Notes: generated by a model from the letters alone, not told the origin. A stretch of DNA of 64,000 nt from Bowdeniella nasicola (GCF_900107735.1 NZ_FNQV01000011.1:1-64000), one strand, 5' to 3'. Positions 8,595 through 18,022 are shown, counted from the stretch's first letter. Numbers and translations are program-made.

Positions 8595-10195
8595 ACCGCA
8601 CGATTCGCCCCTGCGGAGATCTCGCTTTCCTCGTCGAACTCGACTCACTCGACGACGTCGTGGCGCTGCACCATGCCCTCACATCGACCAAGCCTGCCGG
8701 TTTAGTCGAATGCCTCGCGGCGGCTTCAACCGTCCTCGTCCGAGCGGTCTCGCCGGTCGCGGCGCTAGAACTCGCCAGGTATGTCCGAGGCCTCGATGTC
8801 CACGATCGGATTGAGCGCGATTCAAAGGAAATCGTCATCGATGTGCGTTACGACGGCGAGGATCTCGATGACGTTGCAAAGTTGTTAGGGATGAGCCGCG
8901 AGGCGGTCATCGAGGCGCATACCAGCCAGGCCTGGACTGCCGCTTTTGGCGGGTTTTCGCCAGGCTTTGTCTATTGCATTGGCGAGAACGACTCGCTCAA
9001 CGTTCCCCGCCGGGACTCGCCGCGAACGTCGGTACCTGCTGGGTCGGTCGGATTGGCGGGACATTTTTCGGCCGTCTATCCCCGCTCCACTCCCGGTGGC
9101 TGGCAACTCATTGGCCGCTCGAGCGCACCCATGTGGGACGCGAGCGCCGATCAGCCCGCACTCGTCGCCCCCGGCAACATCGTCCGATACCGAGCTGTAA
9201 ACGAACTCGTCGAGATCTCCACGACGTCCCCCTCAATGCCCACGGGAATCGAGCACGGACTCCGGATCAAATCAACCGGAATCCAGTCTCTCTTGCAGGA
9301 TCAGGGCCGCCCAGGCTTCGCGGACCTCGGTGTCTCCGAATCGGGAGCCATGGACCTGCGTAGCGCTCGCCGAGCTAACCTGCTCGTGGGTAACCCGGTT
9401 GGATATGCCGTCATCGAGTCCCTCATGGGTGGCCTATCGGTGACGGCAATCGGTGACCAGGTCGTCGGCGTCGCGGGAGCCGATGTCGATATCACGGTCA
9501 CGGGAGCTCCCCTGGGCGGCGATGTTCCCGACTACACACCGCCGATCAACCGCCCATTTGCGCTCCTTGATGGCCAGAGCCTGACCCTGGGCTCCCCCAA
9601 GCGCGGGATGCGTTCCTATCTCGCGGTTCGCGGCGGATTCGATGTTCCGACGGTGCTTGACTCGGCTTCCGCTGACCTGTTGTCCCAGGAAGGTCCCGCC
9701 CCACTCGCGCCCGGTGTGGAACTCCCGGTGGCGAGCGCTGCGTGGCCCAGTTTTGTATCCGACCCTAAGCATGCCCCGGCGCTACCCCGAGACGTGGTCT
9801 CGGCCTCCATCATTCTTGGCCCGCGCGATGACTGGTTCGATTCGGACCAGATCGACCTGCTGCTCTCTCAGGAGTGGACGATCACGGAGACATCGAACCG
9901 AATCGGACTGCGCCTGGATGGCATGCCGCTCAAGAGCCGGGATATCGGCGAGCTCCCCTCCGAAGGGACTGTGGCGGGCGCGATCCAGATCCCCCATGAA
10001 GGAAAACCCGTGCTCTTCATGCGCGACCATCCGGTGACCGGCGGCTACCCAGTTATCGGAGTCGTCAACCATCATGACCTTGATGTCCTAGCGCAAATGC
10101 CCCCGGGATCTAAGATCCGATTCCGCCTCTACCACCAACCCTCCGTCGCCGACGACGCCATCGGTGCGCGGGCACCGGAAGGAAACGAGTCATGA
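8591..10195 (+). CDS. Fused 5-oxoprolinase subunits B and C (PxpB-PxpC)
   Basis: One 534-residue polypeptide joins the two subunits that are separate in E. coli and Bacillus. Residues 1 to about 215 are the PxpB/KipI part, with FGGFSPGFVYCIG near 118-130 and a proline-rich PRSTPGGWQLIGR stretch. Residues from about 222 are the PxpC/KipA part (biotin-dependent-carboxyltransferase-like fold), starting IQSLLQDQGRPGFADLG. Together with PxpA it should form the 5-oxoprolinase. It is coupled by ATGA overlaps to pxpA upstream and to the biotin carboxylase gene downstream. Confidence 0.92.
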   Translation: MNRTIRPCGDLAFLVELDSLDDVVALHHALTSTKPAGLVECLAAASTVLVRAVSPVAALELARYVRGLDVHDRIERDSKEIVIDVRYDGEDLDDVAKLLGMSREAVIEAHTSQAWTAAFGGFSPGFVYCIGENDSLNVPRRDSPRTSVPAGSVGLAGHFSAVYPRSTPGGWQLIGRSSAPMWDASADQPALVAPGNIVRYRAVNELVEISTTSPSMPTGIEHGLRIKSTGIQSLLQDQGRPGFADLGVSESGAMDLRSARRANLLVGNPVGYAVIESLMGGLSVTAIGDQVVGVAGADVDITVTGAPLGGDVPDYTPPINRPFALLDGQSLTLGSPKRGMRSYLAVRGGFDVPTVLDSASADLLSQEGPAPLAPGVELPVASAAWPSFVSDPKHAPALPRDVVSASIILGPRDDWFDSDQIDLLLSQEWTITETSNRIGLRLDGMPLKSRDIGELPSEGTVAGAIQIPHEGKPVLFMRDHPVTGGYPVIGVVNHHDLDVLAQMPPGSKIRFRLYHQPSVADDAIGARAPEGNES

Positions 10196-11946
10196 AGAAG
10201 GTCCTCATTGCTAACCGCGGCGAAATCGCGGTCCGCATCGCCCACACGTGCGCGGAAGCGGGTATCGCGTCCGTTGCGATCTTTGCCGACCCGGATGCCG
10301 AGGCCCTGCACGTGCGGGTCGCCGACGAAGCGTATTCGCTGGAGGGCGAAGAAGTAGCGGACACCTACCTAAACGTCGAGAAGATCTTGGATATCGCGCG
10401 CCGCAGCGGCGCCGACGCGCTACACCCCGGATACGGTTTCCTGGCCGAACGCGCCGATGTTGCCCAGGCCGTCATCGATGCGGGCCTAATCTGGATTGGC
10501 CCGGAGCCCCAAACGATTGAGCTGCTTGGAGACAAGGTCGCCGCCAGAAAGATCGCCGAAAAGGTTGGCGCTCCCCTCGTCAAAGGTAGCGATGGCAATG
10601 TGCCCGATTCTCGCAAGGCCCGTGAGGTCGCCGAAGAGCTTGGGCTACCGATCGCTATCAAGGCTGCCTATGGTGGCGGCGGGCGCGGCATGCGCGTCGT
10701 TCACCGCCTGCAGGACGTGGAAGAGGCATTCGAGTCGGCAGTACGCGAATCCGAGGCGGCCTTTGGACGCGGTGAGTGCTACCTCGAGCAGTTCCTAGAA
10801 AAACCCCGCCACGTCGAGGCCCAGGTTATCGCCGACAAGCATGGCAATGTCTTTGTGCTTGGCACCCGCGACTGCTCCTTGCAACGCCGTAACCAAAAAC
10901 TCGTGGAGGAAGCACCCGCACCATTCCTCACGGCTGAACAAAACGACCTCATCGTCAATTCGGCGCGCGACATATGCCGCGAAGCCGGCTACGTCGGCGT
11001 CGGAACGGTGGAATACCTCCTCGGCGCGTCGGGCACGATCTCCTTCCTTGAGGTCAATACCCGCATCCAGGTTGAGCACACGGTCACCGAGGAAGTCACC
11101 GGTCTCGACATGGTCCTCGCCCAGCTGCAGATCGCGGCCGGCGAACGGGTGCCCCTGGACGGCGATGTGCAGCCGACGGGACACGCCTTCCAATTCCGGA
11201 TCAATGCCGAAGACGTCGGCCGCGGGTTCCTGCCCGCCACGGGCACGATCGACGTATTCGACCCACCGACCGGCCCAGGTATTCGGATCGATACCGGAGT
11301 GCACACTGACTCGGTGATCTCCGGGCGCTATGACTCGATGCTCGCCAAGGTGATCATCTCCGGAATCTCGCGCAAGCACGCCATCCGGCGAGCGCGCCGA
11401 GCGCTCAAAGAGCTGCGGATCCGAGGAATTACGACGGTCTTGCCGTTCCATCGCGCAATCTTGGAAGAGGAGGCGTTCGTCTCCGATGAGGGCCTCGGCG
11501 TGTACACCACGTGGATCGAGCAAGAGTTCTCCGACCGCATCAAGGACGATCCCGACTTCCGGCAGGCGGTTCCGAGTCAGGAACGCGTGCGCATGATGAT
11601 CGAGATCGACGGCAAGAACGCGAAGCTCGGTGTTCCCGCGGCCTTCATGCGGGCTTTGGTCGCTGGCGGCGACGGGGGCGCCCTCGATGCGCTCGACGGC
11701 TCGGTGTCGGGACAGGAGCCGGGTGATCAAGCCGAACTCCGCTCCCCTATGGCCGGCACCGTCCTCAAGGTCGTCGCGAGCGAAGGGCAGGACCTCGAAG
11801 AGGGAGATCCCGTCGTGGTCTTGGAGGCCATGAAAACGGAAACGCCAATCCACGCCCACCGTGCCGGAACCCTCGAAGAACTCGCAGTCAGCACCGGTGA
11901 CAAAGTCACGCTCGACGACGTCCTCGCCCGAATCGTTACGGAATGA
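10192..11946 (+). CDS. Biotin carboxylase with C-terminal biotinyl domain
   Basis: ATP-dependent carboxylation of biotin, as in acetyl-CoA-carboxylase-type enzymes. The first 450 residues are an AccC-type biotin carboxylase (KKVLIANRGEIAVRI, ATP-grasp loop YGGGGRGMRV near 160, EVNTRIQVEHTVTE). A short linker leads to a biotinyl carrier domain with the lysine at about 548 in EAMKTETP. No acyl-CoA carboxyltransferase gene is adjacent; the neighbour is PxpBC, whose C half has a carboxyltransferase-like fold. This suggests the enzyme serves 5-oxoproline or lactam metabolism rather than fatty acid synthesis. The family call is firm, the pathway role is inference. Confidence 0.9.
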   Translation: MKKVLIANRGEIAVRIAHTCAEAGIASVAIFADPDAEALHVRVADEAYSLEGEEVADTYLNVEKILDIARRSGADALHPGYGFLAERADVAQAVIDAGLIWIGPEPQTIELLGDKVAARKIAEKVGAPLVKGSDGNVPDSRKAREVAEELGLPIAIKAAYGGGGRGMRVVHRLQDVEEAFESAVRESEAAFGRGECYLEQFLEKPRHVEAQVIADKHGNVFVLGTRDCSLQRRNQKLVEEAPAPFLTAEQNDLIVNSARDICREAGYVGVGTVEYLLGASGTISFLEVNTRIQVEHTVTEEVTGLDMVLAQLQIAAGERVPLDGDVQPTGHAFQFRINAEDVGRGFLPATGTIDVFDPPTGPGIRIDTGVHTDSVISGRYDSMLAKVIISGISRKHAIRRARRALKELRIRGITTVLPFHRAILEEEAFVSDEGLGVYTTWIEQEFSDRIKDDPDFRQAVPSQERVRMMIEIDGKNAKLGVPAAFMRALVAGGDGGALDALDGSVSGQEPGDQAELRSPMAGTVLKVVASEGQDLEEGDPVVVLEAMKTETPIHAHRAGTLEELAVSTGDKVTLDDVLARIVTE

Positions 11947-12739
11947 GGTAGTCCGAGTCCTTGGCGTCCGTAATCAGCATGTAGCCGGGGCCGTGGCCGA
12001 AGGCTAGATCGGGCGCCGATTCCATCACCGCCGCCTGGGGCGTGACGCCGCACGCCCAAAACACCGGGATGCTCCCGTCGGGAATGTTGACCGGAGAACC
12101 AAAATCGGGCCTGGCCAAGTCGGTTATCCCGATCATCGCCGGCTCCCCCACGTGCACCGGAGCACCATGCACCGCGGGATAACGCGAGGTAATCCGCACG
12201 GCATCGGAGACGCGATCGGCAGCGATTGGGCGCATCGAGACCACCAGCGGTCCCGAGATCCGGCCCGCAGTCTCACAGCGGATCGACGTTCGATACATCG
12301 AGACGTTCGTGCCCTGATCGATGTGAGGGATTCGGATCCCGGCCTCCATCAAAGGCGCTTCAAACGTGAAGGAGCAACCCAGGATGAAGGTCACGAGATC
12401 ATCGCGCCAATACGGCGTGAGGTCCGTGACCGTATCGACGAGCTTGCCACGTTCGTAGACGGTATAGGCCGGAAGATCGGTGCGGATATCGCCGCCAGCA
12501 AGCAGCGGTCCGGAGGTCTCCCCCGCATCCAGGACCCCAAGAATGGGGCACGGCTTCGGGTTGCGCTGGGCGAACAGCAAGAAGTCGAAGGCAATATCCT
12601 TCGGCACGATCATGAGGTTTGCTTGCGCATAACCTGCGCACCACCCCGTCGTGGGCACGGTGAGTCCCTGCCGGAACAGTGACCGTGCCGCACGCGGGTG
12701 AAGGTCCCGTGCCTCCTCAAGCGGCGGTGCCGTGACCAT
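11936..12739 (-). CDS. DUF1445 / YcsI-family putative hydro-lyase (D-glutamate cyclase-like)
   Basis: A 267-residue protein of the DUF1445 family, related to the N-terminal part of mammalian D-glutamate cyclase, which makes 5-oxo-D-proline from D-glutamate. Conserved segments are TTGWCAGYAQANLMIVPK, FILGCSFTFE, RNPKPCPILGV and FWACGVTPQAA. In Bacillus the ycsI gene sits with ycsF (pxpA) and ycsG, exactly the company seen here, so a role in feeding or balancing 5-oxoproline is likely. It converges on the biotin carboxylase gene (11-base overlap) and follows the transporter gene by 6 bases. Confidence 0.85.
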   Translation of the reverse strand: MVTAPPLEEARDLHPRAARSLFRQGLTVPTTGWCAGYAQANLMIVPKDIAFDFLLFAQRNPKPCPILGVLDAGETSGPLLAGGDIRTDLPAYTVYERGKLVDTVTDLTPYWRDDLVTFILGCSFTFEAPLMEAGIRIPHIDQGTNVSMYRTSIRCETAGRISGPLVVSMRPIAADRVSDAVRITSRYPAVHGAPVHVGEPAMIGITDLARPDFGSPVNIPDGSIPVFWACGVTPQAAVMESAPDLAFGHGPGYMLITDAKDSDYLIP

Positions 12740-12745
12740 GGGGCC

Positions 12746-14008
12746 TTATCCTCCGCTCCACAGCTGGGCGAGGCCGCCAAGCGATTGCCAGCCAAGGAAG
12801 ATCGTCAGCAGCCACGTCACGACCCCGATCACCAGGAGCCAGGCGGGATACACATAGCCGTTGAGCAGGTCGCGCCGGCGCCACGCCACCCACAAAATGA
12901 GTGCGAAACCAACGGGCAGGATGAGTCCATTGACGGCACCGGCCACGATAAGAATCGTCGTCGGAGCTTGGCCCAGCAGGAGGAAGACGATCGTGGAAAA
13001 CACGATGAAGCACACCGTCACGATGTTCCGCGTCCAGACCGAGGCACCTTGTTTGGTCATGAAGGACACCGAAGTAAAGGCCGCGCCAACCACCGAGGTA
13101 ATGGCCGCGCCCCACAGGATGACGCCGAAAATCCTCATTCCGATCTCGCCAGCGGCAGCGCCGAAGGCGGCCGCGGCCTGATTCTCCACGCCCTCGAGGT
13201 TCACACCCGATGTCACGACACCAAGGATTGCGAGGAACAACAAGAATCGCATGACCCCGGTGACGAGGATCGAAATCACCGATGAACGAGAGATCCGTCG
13301 AACATTTTCCGGACCGACAATTCCCGTGTCGACCATGCGGTGCGCGCCCGAGTACGTGATGTAACCACCCACGGTGCCGCCAATGAGGGTCGTGACAACG
13401 ATGAACTCGAACTTGTCGGGGATGACAGCCTGCTTCAGGGCCTCGCCGTACGGCGGAGCGGATACGACCGTCACGTAGATCATCAGGGCGATCATGACGA
13501 ATCCCAGGATCACGACGATGGAGTCGAGCGCCTTACCGGCGACCTTCCACAAGAACACGCCAATGGCTAGCGTCGCGGTGATGACGCCACCGATCTTGGG
13601 ATCGAGGCCGAGCATGGCGTTCAGTCCGAGTCCACCGCCGGCGACGTTGCCGATATTGAAGACGAGCCCACCGAGGGCCACCATGGCGCCGATGGCCCAT
13701 CCCAATCCGGGAAGGACGAGGTTGCCGAGGGTATTGGATCGCTTACCGGAGACGCCGATTACTCGCCACACATTGAGCTGCACAGCGATGTCAACGATGA
13801 TCGAGATCGTGATGGCAGCCGCGAAAGCGGCTCCCATTCGGATCGTGAAGTTGGTTGTTTGGGTGATAAACCCGGGGCCAATGGCCGATGTGGCCATCAG
13901 GAAGATGGCACCGATCAAGGTGCCCGACGCGGTTGCCGAGGGCGCTTTAGCAGCGCGCGTTTCCGTAGAATCGGGACCGATCGGCCCGGCAGGGTCTGTG
14001 GTCGACAT
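12746..14008 (-). CDS. NRAMP-family transporter (YcsG-like)
   Basis: Multi-spanning membrane protein of 420 residues with about eleven hydrophobic segments. The N-terminal helix reads FLMATSAIGPGFITQTTNF, in the place of the NRAMP DPGN metal motif but not matching it, which argues against a classical Mn/Fe transporter. The Bacillus homologue ycsG lies in the same oxoproline-type cluster, so the substrate may be an organic solute or another cation linked to this pathway. Likely co-transcribed with the DUF1445 gene six bases downstream. Confidence 0.8.
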   Translation of the reverse strand: MSTTDPAGPIGPDSTETRAAKAPSATASGTLIGAIFLMATSAIGPGFITQTTNFTIRMGAAFAAAITISIIVDIAVQLNVWRVIGVSGKRSNTLGNLVLPGLGWAIGAMVALGGLVFNIGNVAGGGLGLNAMLGLDPKIGGVITATLAIGVFLWKVAGKALDSIVVILGFVMIALMIYVTVVSAPPYGEALKQAVIPDKFEFIVVTTLIGGTVGGYITYSGAHRMVDTGIVGPENVRRISRSSVISILVTGVMRFLLFLAILGVVTSGVNLEGVENQAAAAFGAAAGEIGMRIFGVILWGAAITSVVGAAFTSVSFMTKQGASVWTRNIVTVCFIVFSTIVFLLLGQAPTTILIVAGAVNGLILPVGFALILWVAWRRRDLLNGYVYPAWLLVIGVVTWLLTIFLGWQSLGGLAQLWSGG

Positions 14009-14121
14009 GGTGATCTCTTTCGTCGAGGGATCTAGCGCATCACAATGCGAGGGTGGTCACACTCTAGCCGAGTTCCGCAACGCTTATGCCGCCCTGGGCC
14101 GATCTTGACCCAATCGTGACG

Positions 14122-14736
14122 TTAGGGCTGCATGGCTCGCGCTTCTCGCCGTTCGGTAATGATGGCGACGAGACCACCACCGAGAGCCCCAAACAGGTGG
14201 GCTTGCCAACTCATGTTGCCCTGCGGGATGAAACCCGCAAAGAAGGTCGTGCCCCACCACATGAAAAAGACGACAAGAGACACGATCCGAACAGCCTTGT
14301 GGCGCCTATTCTGTTCGACGAACGCAGCGACCAGGATGTAGCCGAAGTACCCGAAGATCACGCCGGACATTCCGACGGTGACACTGCCCGGAGCACTGAG
14401 CATGATGACACCAATGCCGGAGACGATTGCGGCGGTGATCGTGACGGCCCAGAATCTCTTGGGGCCTTCTACCGCTGTCATGATGCCGAGCCAGATCATG
14501 GCGATGGTGTTGTTGATCAGGTGCATGATGCCGCCGTGCAGGAACGGCGCCGTCACGATGGACCAGAGTCGACCCCAGCCGCCGGCCGGAATCCCAAAGC
14601 CCCGCCAAACCTCGGGGCCAACAACCACCTGGATCACGTAACACAGCCACATCATCAGGATCATCACAAGGGGCGGCGCAAGGCGCACCGCCCACGAACG
14701 CTGCTGCCGGTCACGAAACTCCGGGTTGGAAATCAC
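14122..14736 (-). CDS. Rhomboid-family intramembrane serine protease
   Basis: Six-helix membrane protease that cuts transmembrane substrates. With the GTG start at 14736 the protein has 204 residues. The catalytic Ser (about residue 124) lies in GMSGVIFGYFGY and the catalytic His (about residue 180) in SWQAHLFGALGGG; the loop motif HGGIMHLINN is also present. The reading frame stays open to an ATG at 14784, but that codon would overlap the divergent FMN reductase start by two bases, so I prefer GTG 14736. Substrates unknown. Confidence 0.85.
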   Translation of the reverse strand: MISNPEFRDRQQRSWAVRLAPPLVMILMMWLCYVIQVVVGPEVWRGFGIPAGGWGRLWSIVTAPFLHGGIMHLINNTIAMIWLGIMTAVEGPKRFWAVTITAAIVSGIGVIMLSAPGSVTVGMSGVIFGYFGYILVAAFVEQNRRHKAVRIVSLVVFFMWWGTTFFAGFIPQGNMSWQAHLFGALGGGLVAIITERREARAMQP

Positions 14737-14782
14737 GTCACTATTGTGCCCAGATTGCCCATGATCGCGATAGATTGGTGAC

Positions 14783-15349
14783 ATGACAAAGAGAATTCTT
14801 CTGGTGATTGCCTCGACGCGCCCCAGCCGTGTTGGCGGTCACTACGCTTCCTGGTTTGCTGATCGAGTTCGCAGCGATGACCGGTTCGAGGTCGAGATCG
14901 CGGACCTGCGCGAGATGAACCTGCCGATGATGAACGAAGAACGCCACCCGCGTTTTGGCGACTACCGCCTGGAGCACACCAAGGCTTGGGCAGAGACGGT
15001 GCGAAGCGCAGATGCCGTCGTCTTCGTCATGCCGGAATACAACTACGCATTTACGGCTCCGCTGAAGAACGCGATCGACTATCTCTTTGCCGAATGGAAC
15101 GCCAAGCCTATTGGTTTCGTGTCCTATGGCGGCGCCTCGGGTGGCCTGCGAGCCGTCAACTCCCTCGCCCCGGTGATGTTCGCTTTGAACATGAAGGCCG
15201 TTCATCCCCTGGTCGCCGTGCCGTTCGCGCAGCAGTACGTGAAGGACGGCACGCTTGAGCTGCCGGATTCCTTTGGCGAGACCGCCGACGGCCTCCTGGA
15301 CGCGCTCGACAAGGCGATCAGCCCGATCGAAGACCACAGCCAGGCCTGA
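14783..15349 (+). CDS. NAD(P)H-dependent FMN reductase family protein
   Basis: Flavodoxin-like oxidoreductase of 188 residues. The FMN phosphate loop appears as ASTRPSRVG near residues 9-17, and the family segment VFVMPEYNYAFTAPLKNAIDYLF is followed by VSYGGASGGLRAVN. Such enzymes reduce quinones, azo dyes or flavins; the physiological substrate is unclear. The PIG-L gene begins one base after its stop, so the two are probably co-transcribed. Confidence 0.9.
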   Translation: MTKRILLVIASTRPSRVGGHYASWFADRVRSDDRFEVEIADLREMNLPMMNEERHPRFGDYRLEHTKAWAETVRSADAVVFVMPEYNYAFTAPLKNAIDYLFAEWNAKPIGFVSYGGASGGLRAVNSLAPVMFALNMKAVHPLVAVPFAQQYVKDGTLELPDSFGETADGLLDALDKAISPIEDHSQA

Positions 15350-15350
15350 C

Positions 15351-16058
15351 ATGTCGACTCGTTCAGCTCTCGTCATCGTCGCCCACCCCGACGACGCCGA
15401 TTTTGGCGCCGCCGGAACCCTAGCGACGTGGGCGGATGATGGCTGGGATATTACGCTCGTCTGCGTTACCCGAGGGGATGCCGGCGGCGTCGATGCGGTA
15501 GAACGGGACGCCATGCCGCGGATCCGCGAAGCCGAGCAGCGGGCGGCCGCCGACATCGTGGGCGTCTCCCGCGTACTGTTCTTGGAAGGCTACCGCGACG
15601 GACACGTCGAGCCCTCCCGCGATCTGCAACGCGACCTCGTGCGGATCATCCGGCAGGTCCAGCCCGACCGGGTTCTGCTCCAGTCACCGGAGCGCTGGTA
15701 CGACTTCCTGCACGCTTCCCACCCCGATCACCTTGCTGCGGGCGAGGCGGCGATGCGCGCGATCTATCCGGCAGCGGAAAACCCCCATGCCTTCCCCGAA
15801 CTGCTGGAAGAAGGCCTCACCCGCTTCGTCGTACCGGAAATCTGGCTCATGGCACACCCGAGCGCAAACGAATACGTCGACATCACAGACACCTTCGAGC
15901 GCAAAATTGCCGCTCTGAAGGCTCACGAGTCCCAGACTGGGCACCTCGGTGACCGCCTGGAAGCAAATCTGCGCCAGGGTGGCGTGCGCATGGCCACCGA
16001 GGCAGGTTTGCCCGATGGCCAAGTCGCGGAGCGGTTCTATCGCATCAAGATGCTCTAG
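15351..16058 (+). CDS. PIG-L family deacetylase
   Basis: Zinc-dependent N-acetylglucosaminyl-type deacetylase family of 235 residues. The metal-binding motif HPDD is at residues 12-15 (VAHPDDADFGAAG) and the second histidine motif HPDH is near residue 125. The family includes MshB and Mca of mycothiol metabolism, but nothing in the context ties this gene to that pathway. The start ATG follows the FMN reductase stop directly; the stop abuts the convergent SDR stop with no spacer. Confidence 0.87.
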   Translation: MSTRSALVIVAHPDDADFGAAGTLATWADDGWDITLVCVTRGDAGGVDAVERDAMPRIREAEQRAAADIVGVSRVLFLEGYRDGHVEPSRDLQRDLVRIIRQVQPDRVLLQSPERWYDFLHASHPDHLAAGEAAMRAIYPAAENPHAFPELLEEGLTRFVVPEIWLMAHPSANEYVDITDTFERKIAALKAHESQTGHLGDRLEANLRQGGVRMATEAGLPDGQVAERFYRIKML

Positions 16059-16961
16059 CTACGGGGATACCTGTCCCCCGTTGGCGTTCAGCGTCTCACC
16101 CACGACGTAGCTCGATTCCGGCGAGGTCAAAAAGACGTAGCACGGCGCCATCTCCGTAGGCTGACCGGCGCGTCCGAGCGGAGTGTTCTTGCCGAACTCG
16201 GGGAGCTTGTCCTTCGGCTGACCATCGGATACCTGCAGCGGCGTCCACACCGGGCCCGGGGCTACCGCGTTGACGCGGATGCCCTTCGGCGCCAGGGACT
16301 GGGACAGCCCCTTCGTGAAGTTATTAATGGCAGCCTTCGTCGAGGCGTAATCGATGAGGTGGTCCGAGGGCGAGTACGCCTGGATGGACGTCGAGTTCAC
16401 GATGGTCGATCCCGGGGAGAGATGCGGGAGCGCCGCCTGACAGATCCGGAACATCGCGATGATGTTGACGTCGAAGGTCTCCACCACCTGTTCGTCGCTC
16501 AGATCCTCGAAGTTCTCGACCGAAATCTGCTTACCCGCGTTGTTGACGAGGGCATCGAGTCCACCCAGGCCCTCGACGGCTTCGGCCACGAGCTTCTCGC
16601 ATGCGTCCTTCGTCGAGAGGTCTTCGGCGATGAGCACGCAGGTGCGGCCCTCGGCTTCGATGATGCTCTTCACGTGCTGGGCGTCTTCTTCTTCGGCCGG
16701 CAGGTAACCGATCGCGACGTCGGCACCTTCGCGCGCGAAGGCGATCGCGACGGCGGCACCGATTCCGGAGTCACCGCCGGTGATAAGGGCTTTGCGGCCC
16801 TTGAGGCGGCCAGTGCCACGGTAGGTTTCTTCGCCGCGGTCGGCCTTGGGTTTGAGTTCGGCGTCGAGGCCGGGTTCTTCTTGGTGTTGCTTCGGCGGGG
16901 AAATCTCCGCGAAGCGCGTTACGGGGTCTTGGAAGGTCAGCTGGTCATGCGCGGTAGCCAT
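16059..16961 (-). CDS. SDR family oxidoreductase (general-stress GSP39/YghA-like)
   Basis: Short-chain dehydrogenase of about 300 residues with the N-terminal extension seen in stress-type glucose/ribitol dehydrogenase-like SDRs (QLTFQDPVTRFAEISPPKQ). The cofactor loop is ITGGDSGIGAAVA, the structural motif is VNNAGKQ, and the catalytic Ser-Tyr-Lys are in NSTSIQAYSP and DYASTKAAI. NAD(P)-dependent; substrate unknown. ATG 16961 is used. A TTG 12 bases upstream is possible, because the GGAGG sequence lies very close to the ATG. Confidence 0.88.
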   Translation of the reverse strand: MATAHDQLTFQDPVTRFAEISPPKQHQEEPGLDAELKPKADRGEETYRGTGRLKGRKALITGGDSGIGAAVAIAFAREGADVAIGYLPAEEEDAQHVKSIIEAEGRTCVLIAEDLSTKDACEKLVAEAVEGLGGLDALVNNAGKQISVENFEDLSDEQVVETFDVNIIAMFRICQAALPHLSPGSTIVNSTSIQAYSPSDHLIDYASTKAAINNFTKGLSQSLAPKGIRVNAVAPGPVWTPLQVSDGQPKDKLPEFGKNTPLGRAGQPTEMAPCYVFLTSPESSYVVGETLNANGGQVSP

Positions 16962-17026
16962 GCCTCCAGGCAATCACGCTGCGCGATCTCGCGCGCGTTC
17001 GCCACAAGGAGTCCGGCGTGGGTACT

Positions 17027-18022
17027 TTAGCCGCGCCGTAAAAACTCACCTCTCATCTGGTCTCTACTCCTGCCCGCGTGCACCAGCACATGCGTGAGCA
17101 GGCGCGCCTTGCGCGGGCTGAGGCTGCCGGCCCCGATGAGTCCCCGCGAGAGCAGATCGGTTTCACTGCCGGGGTATCCGTAGGTCCCTTCGAGCGTCCG
17201 CCCGGCACCCGTCTTGGTCGCGAAGATCACGGGTAGCCCGCCAGCCACGAGATCCTCGCAGTGGTCGGCTGCGGCCGGCGACATGTGGCCAACCCCCGAG
17301 GCTGCCACGATGAGCGCGTCGATCCCCGTCGCCGCCAGCGCCGGCAGATAGCTGCCACCCTCGGCGAGCCCCACTTCAACGATCGGGATCGAAACGTCCG
17401 AAGGTGGCGGAACTGGCAGCGGATCGAGCCGCTTGGCCGGATTCAGCATGACGGTTACGTATCCTTCGGCAACTCGCGCAATGGGTCCCCAGTCGGGCGA
17501 ACGGAAGGTAGACAGCGACGTCGAATGGGACTTCGTGACGGCTCGGGCCAGGTGGATTTCGTCGTTGAAGGCAACAAGGACGCCGCAGCCACGAAGGTCG
17601 GGGCTGATCGCCGCGCGGATGGCAGCGATGAGGTTGGCGGGGCCGTCGGCGCTGGGCTGACTCGGCGAGCGCATCGCCCCGGTGATCACGAGTGGTTCGG
17701 GCTGGTCCCACAGGAGGTCGAGGAGGAAGGCCGTTTCTTCTAGCGTGTCTGTGCCGTGGGTCAGGACGATTCCGCGAGCGCCATCGGCGATGGCCGCACG
17801 CGCAAAACTAAGCGCGGCAAGGACCTCTGTCATCGTCATGGCCGGCGAGGCGAGGTTGCTGAGTGAGGTGGCGCGAATACTGGCGATATCGGCGAGCCCT
17901 GGAACCGCTGCGATGAGATCCGCCGCCGACATCTGCGGAGTAACTGCCTCGCTCGTGTCCGATGGTGTCATGGCGATGGTGCCACCGAGAGCTCCGAGCG
18001 CCACACTGGGCCGATGCGACAT
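17027..18022 (-). CDS. L-asparaginase
   Basis: Hydrolyses asparagine to aspartate and ammonia. The 331-residue protein shows the first catalytic Thr at about residue 15 (GALGGTIAMT) and the second catalytic block LTHGTDTLEETA near 88-97, followed by TGAMRSPSQPSADGPANL. There is no signal peptide, so it is probably cytosolic. The reading frame is open further upstream, but ATG 18022 has a strong AAGGAGG ribosome-binding site (18026-18034) and matches the family N-terminus. Confidence 0.92.
   Translation of the reverse strand: MSHRPSVALGALGGTIAMTPSDTSEAVTPQMSAADLIAAVPGLADIASIRATSLSNLASPAMTMTEVLAALSFARAAIADGARGIVLTHGTDTLEETAFLLDLLWDQPEPLVITGAMRSPSQPSADGPANLIAAIRAAISPDLRGCGVLVAFNDEIHLARAVTKSHSTSLSTFRSPDWGPIARVAEGYVTVMLNPAKRLDPLPVPPPSDVSIPIVEVGLAEGGSYLPALAATGIDALIVAASGVGHMSPAAADHCEDLVAGGLPVIFATKTGAGRTLEGTYGYPGSETDLLSRGLIGAGSLSPRKARLLTHVLVHAGRSRDQMRGEFLRRG

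Noticed and set aside
12746-14008. Assignment as manganese transporter MntH
   Set aside because: The DPGN motif is not visible and the gene context points to oxoproline metabolism.
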